This document shows, piece by piece, positions 60,901-64,000 of a stretch of 64,000 bases of DNA. Under the pieces are notes generated by a model that was given only the letters and a program-made list of their open reading frames with translations, did not search any database and was not told the DNA's origin. Numbering within the stretch: the first letter of the stretch is position 1; the number at the start of each line of letters is the position of its first letter. This DNA is from Prauserella cavernicola (GTDB lineage: Bacteria > Actinomycetota > Actinomycetes > Mycobacteriales > Pseudonocardiaceae): the NCBI RefSeq assembly GCF_016595675.1, contig NZ_JAENJH010000013.1, positions 43,680 to 107,679 on the forward strand, in the 5' to 3' direction. The translations under genes were made by a program, and so were the position numbers.

Positions 60901-62405
60901 CGGTCCCCGACGTCGACTGGAAGCAGCTCGACCGGCGCACCGTGATCGTCAGCTCGCTCAGCGCCGCCGGGGTGTGCGTGGCCGCCGGTGTACCCGCGGG
61001 CATCGGCTTCGGCGGCGGCACCTCGCCGGGGCTCGCGGTGGCCATCATCGTGCCGGTGGCGCTGGTGATCATCGCCGCCGTCGCGGTCGGCGACTACGTG
61101 CGCTGGCGCAAGACGCGCTACCGCGTGCTGGCCGACCGCGTCCAGCTGAACAAGGGCATCGTGGTGCGCTCGCGGCGGTCGCTGTCGCGCGAGCGCATCC
61201 GCAGCGTCGACCTCACCGCGGGCCCGCTGCTGCGCTACTTCGGGCTCGTCAACGTCAAGATCGGCACCGGCGAGCAGACCGAGGCGGGCACCAGCTCGCT
61301 CATGCTGAACCCCGTCACCAAGGAGGAGGCCGAGCGGCTGCGCACGGAGCTGCTCGACCGCGAGCCCGTCGCCGAGAGCCCGGGACACCGCACCGGGCTG
61401 CTCGCCCAGATCGACCTCCGCTGGATCCGCTTCGCGCCGATGTCGTTCCTGACGCCCACACTCGGCGTCGCCGCGTTCGGTGCCGTGCTGCAGGCCTCCG
61501 AGTGGTTCGGCCTCCAGCAGGGCGTCATCTCCTGGACGATCGACTTGATGAGCGAGCTGCACCTGGTGGTAGCCATCCTCGTGCTGATCGCGGTCGGGAT
61601 GATCGTCGGCGTCATCGGCTCGAGCGCGCTGTTCGTCGAGATGTGGTGGCAGTTCCGGCTGGAACGCGAGCCCGGCGGGACGCTGCGCGTGCGCAGGGGC
61701 CTGCTCACGTCGCGGTCGATCTCGCTGGAGGAGAAGCGACTGCGCGGGGTCGAGCTCGTCGAGCCGCTCGGCAACCGGCTCGTGGGTGCCGCCAGGATCG
61801 ACGCCGTCGCGACCGGACTGGTGCAGCAGAAGGACAACGAGAACTCCGACCACAAGACCCTGCTGCCCGCCGCACCGAAGGACGAGGTGGACCGCGTGGC
61901 GGCGGACGTGCTGCGCGAGGAGGTCTCGCCGACCTCGTCGGTGCGCCTGGCCGGACACCCGGTCGCGGCGCGCGGCAGGCGGATCCGGTGGGGACTCGCG
62001 AGCGCCGCCGCCGTCGTGATGCCCCTGCTCGTGCTGGGCTGGGTGCTCTCGGTGCAGGTGCTGCTGCACCTGGCGTGGATCTCCGCCGTGGTGCTCGTGC
62101 CGGTGTCGGTCGTGCTCGCGATCGACGCCTACCGCAACCTCGGTCACGGCATCACCGGCGACTACCTGGTCGCCCGCAGCGGATCGGTCCGCCGCGGCAC
62201 CGTCGCGCTCCAGCGCCGCGGCGTGATCGGGTTGACGGCACGGCAGTCGATCTTCCAGCGGCGCAAGGGATTGATCACCCTGACCGCCACCACCGCGGCG
62301 GGCGCGGGCGCCTACTCGGTGCACGACGTCGGCGAGAGCGAGGGCCTCGCGTTCGCCGACACGGCCGTTCCCGATCTCTTCGGCCCGTTCCTGGAGCGCC
62401 GCTGA
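60897..62405 (+). CDS. Bacterial PH-domain membrane protein (second, larger member)
   Basis: This 502-residue protein carries several bPH2/DUF304 units separated by membrane segments (VAIIVPVALVIIAAVAVGDY; LVVAILVLIAVGMIVGVIG; VVMPLLVLGWVLSVQVLLHL). Repeated motifs include SRERIRSVDLTAGPLLRYFG and LEEKRLRGVELVEPLG. It is the YdbT-like partner of the small protein before it, translated from an overlapping GTG. The two probably form one complex. Confidence 0.85.
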   Translation: MTVPDVDWKQLDRRTVIVSSLSAAGVCVAAGVPAGIGFGGGTSPGLAVAIIVPVALVIIAAVAVGDYVRWRKTRYRVLADRVQLNKGIVVRSRRSLSRERIRSVDLTAGPLLRYFGLVNVKIGTGEQTEAGTSSLMLNPVTKEEAERLRTELLDREPVAESPGHRTGLLAQIDLRWIRFAPMSFLTPTLGVAAFGAVLQASEWFGLQQGVISWTIDLMSELHLVVAILVLIAVGMIVGVIGSSALFVEMWWQFRLEREPGGTLRVRRGLLTSRSISLEEKRLRGVELVEPLGNRLVGAARIDAVATGLVQQKDNENSDHKTLLPAAPKDEVDRVAADVLREEVSPTSSVRLAGHPVAARGRRIRWGLASAAAVVMPLLVLGWVLSVQVLLHLAWISAVVLVPVSVVLAIDAYRNLGHGITGDYLVARSGSVRRGTVALQRRGVIGLTARQSIFQRRKGLITLTATTAAGAGAYSVHDVGESEGLAFADTAVPDLFGPFLERR

Positions 62406-62419
62406 GGCACGGGTGTGCC

Positions 62420-62842
62420 TCAGAAGTCGAAGCGGCTCACCGTCTCCGGGTGGAGCACGAGCCGCAGCTGGTCCTCGGCGAGTATCCCGGCGAGCAGGTC
62501 CGCGCGCTTGGGATCGTCGAGGTCCCAGTAACGCGGGGCGAGCCGGGCGGCCAGGTCGTGCCCTCCGTCGGGCTCGATCGTGACGCTGCCCGCGACCGAC
62601 ACCCAGCGCTCGCGCTCACCCACGGGCGCGGCGACGACGAGCGAGGCGCGGGGGTCGCGCCGCATCCGCCGCACCTTGAGCGTGTCCGGGGGCGTGAACA
62701 GCTGGACGGTGCCCTCGGGCGTGGCTTCGAACCACACCGGCCGGGGCTGCGGTGGCAGTGGGCCCGCGGCCACGGTCAGGAACCCGTGCAGCGGGCGGCG
62801 GAGGAACTCGAGGTCCGTTTCGGTCAGCGATCCGGTGTTCAT
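62420..62842 (-). CDS. PPOX-class flavin/F420-type oxidoreductase-like protein
   Basis: This 140-residue protein has the split-barrel fold of pyridoxamine phosphate oxidase-like proteins: RPVWFEATPEGTVQLFT, then DPRASLVVAAP and ERWVSVAGSVTIE. Actinobacterial members often use F420H2 or flavin. The substrate is unknown. It diverges from the AraC gene at 62924, which may control it. Confidence 0.82.
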   Translation of the reverse strand: MNTGSLTETDLEFLRRPLHGFLTVAAGPLPPQPRPVWFEATPEGTVQLFTPPDTLKVRRMRRDPRASLVVAAPVGERERWVSVAGSVTIEPDGGHDLAARLAPRYWDLDDPKRADLLAGILAEDQLRLVLHPETVSRFDF

Positions 62843-62923
62843 GCTCTCCAGTCAACGCGCCGAGCCTGGACGATCCCATGGTCGAGACACCGCCGTGCCT
62901 GTGTATTCGTCTAATCTCGTGGG

Positions 62924-63901
62924 GTGGACGCATTCAGCGAGCTGTTCCGTGGGGTGCGAGCGCACGGCTCGCTGTTCGGCAGCTCGACCCTGTCGCCGCC
63001 GTGGTCACTGCACTTCGTGGACGGCGCTCCGCTGACGCTGTGCACCGTGCTCACCGGCGCGGGCTGGATCGTGCCGGAGGACCGCCCGCCCGAGCTGCTG
63101 CGCGCCCGCGAGACGATCGTCGTGCGCGGTCCCGCGACGTTCACCTTCGTCGACGAGGTCGGCACCGAGGCCGAGCCGATCGAGTGCGGCGTGGACTGTG
63201 CGACACCCGAGCAGGGCGGCACCCGCCACCGGCTCGGCTGGAACGACCCTGGCGACGGCGGTGCCGCCGCGACGACCCTGATCGTCGGCGCCTACCCGGT
63301 GCGCGGCGAGATCAGCCGCAGGCTGCTGGACGCACTGCCCGTGGTGCTGCGGGTCGACGCCGGGGGCAAACCGGACCCCGTGCTCGACCACCTCGCCGAG
63401 GAGGTCGCCGTCGACGCGCCCGGCCAGCAGGTGGTGCTCGACCGGCTGCTCGACTGGATGCTGGTCTGCACGCTGCGCGAGTGGTTCGACCGGCCCGATG
63501 GCGAGCCTCCGGCCTGGTGGGCCGCCCAACGGGATCCCGTGGTCGGCGATGCGCTGCGCCTGCTGCACGCCGACCCGGCGGCGCCGTGGTCGGTGGCCAC
63601 GCTGGCCGAGCGCACCGGGGTGTCCCGCTCGACGCTGGCCAAGCGGTTCGCCGATCTGGTCGGCGAACCACCGCTGACCTACCTGACGCGCTGGCGCATG
63701 ACCCTCGCGGCGGACCTGCTCGTCGAACGCGGCGCCGCGACGATCGCCGAGGTCGCCCGCACCGTGGGCTATTCCGACCCGTTCGGCTTCAGCGCGGCCT
63801 TCAAACGGGTCCGCGGCCTCAACCCGAGTGAGTTCCGGCGCGCCGCCTCGCCCGAACCGGAGGCGAGGCGGGGCTCGTCGATGGCGGAGCTCACTCGGTG
63901 A
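62924..63901 (+). CDS. AraC-family regulator, paralogue of the 55106-56047 gene
   Basis: This 325-residue protein has a cupin-type sensor domain (PPWSLHFVDGAPLTLCTVLT, ARETIVVRGPATFTF) and a C-terminal AraC DNA-binding domain (TLAERTGVSRSTLAKRFADL, GYSDPFGFSAAFKRVRG). Both domains parallel the gene at 55106, so the two probably arose by duplication or share a recent ancestor. The start is GTG at 62924. It diverges from the PPOX gene. Confidence 0.83.
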   Translation: MDAFSELFRGVRAHGSLFGSSTLSPPWSLHFVDGAPLTLCTVLTGAGWIVPEDRPPELLRARETIVVRGPATFTFVDEVGTEAEPIECGVDCATPEQGGTRHRLGWNDPGDGGAAATTLIVGAYPVRGEISRRLLDALPVVLRVDAGGKPDPVLDHLAEEVAVDAPGQQVVLDRLLDWMLVCTLREWFDRPDGEPPAWWAAQRDPVVGDALRLLHADPAAPWSVATLAERTGVSRSTLAKRFADLVGEPPLTYLTRWRMTLAADLLVERGAATIAEVARTVGYSDPFGFSAAFKRVRGLNPSEFRRAASPEPEARRGSSMAELTR

Positions 63902-64000
63902 CGGTGGGCGGCGCGGTGAGGAACGGGCGCAGTTCGAGCCACTCGTGGATGGGCTTGCCGTCCTTGCCGGGCGCCGCGGAGAGCTCGCCCGCCAGTTCGA
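63891..64000 (-). CDS. 3' end of an unrecognised gene (partial)
   Basis: On the minus strand a frame runs in from the window edge and ends at TGA (63891-63893). The last residues include GKDGKPIHEWLELRPFLTAP. The frame has normal GC-rich codon use and overlaps the AraC gene by eleven bases. I do not recognise the family from 35 residues. Confidence 0.5.
   Translation of the reverse strand, partial: ELAGELSAAPGKDGKPIHEWLELRPFLTAPPTVTE

Noticed and set aside
1..64000. tRNA or rRNA genes, CRISPR arrays and insertion sequences
   Set aside because: I looked for repeat-spacer periodicity, transposase motifs and tRNA-like cloverleaf ends and found none I could support.

Overview
This is a very GC-rich stretch of actinobacterial chromosome. 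Small coupled operons with ATGA or GTGA overlaps, many GTG and TTG starts, a type VII (ESX) secretion locus, FolP2, a PaaE-type oxygenase reductase and AfsR/SARP regulators all point to Pseudonocardiaceae (Amycolatopsis, Saccharomonospora, Prauserella or relatives). The assignment is inferred from gene content and composition; no search was run. I saw no rRNA, tRNA, CRISPR array, insertion sequence or prophage.

Layout. 1-5021: the end of a phenylacetyl-CoA epoxygenase operon (paaE), then an AsnC/Lrp regulator divergent from a bkdABC branched-chain keto-acid dehydrogenase operon. 5142-9546: a MEDS/HATPase sensor, FolP2, a stress-type HATPase-like protein behind a SigF/SigB-like promoter, a secreted GH16-type glycosidase and an orphan response regulator.

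9604-34659 is the core of the window, a dispersed but nearly complete type VII secretion locus. It has eccE (in an operon with a SARP and a LuxR regulator), a two-component system, an FN3/proline-rich protein with MoxR, DUF58 and a transglutaminase-like membrane protein, a membrane kinase-like protein, eccD-eccB, an eccC operon, two Esx-type proteins, a WXG/PPE-like Gly/Ala/Pro-rich protein with a small partner, and a mycosin. Both enzyme-like membrane proteins appear to have lost catalytic residues: the transglutaminase domain has Ser and Leu where Cys and His are expected, and the kinase-like domain lacks the HRD aspartate. They read as a pseudoenzyme pair next to the secretion machine.

34715-38960: a siderophore- or metallophore-type ABC importer divergent from an MFS transporter, with a Fur/Zur-like box between them. 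38947-42979: a TetR regulator, a fused thiolase/enoyl-CoA hydratase and a metallo-beta-lactamase-fold protein in one operon. 43152-46728: a VKOR-like protein, then a methionine aminopeptidase divergent from an XRE-led four-gene operon. Between those two lies a perfect 19-bp inverted repeat that looks like a shared double operator.

46867-56047: an enoyl-CoA hydratase, a phosphotransferase, a two-gene LigD-polymerase/ATP-ligase operon, a SigB-like sigma factor, a GlxA regulator with a divergent quinone reductase, and a deletion scar where a MarR remnant abuts an acyl-CoA synthetase remnant. 56137-64000: a NAPE-PLD-like hydrolase, a CapA-like lipoprotein, a LysR regulator divergent from a serine/threonine dehydratase-like enzyme, two PH-domain membrane proteins, a PPOX-class protein, an AraC regulator and the end of an unrecognised gene.

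Three copies of a roughly 53-bp near-perfect palindrome (25627, 25749, 51760) and recurrent TCCACNGTGGA-type palindromes are repeat signals that the genes do not explain.
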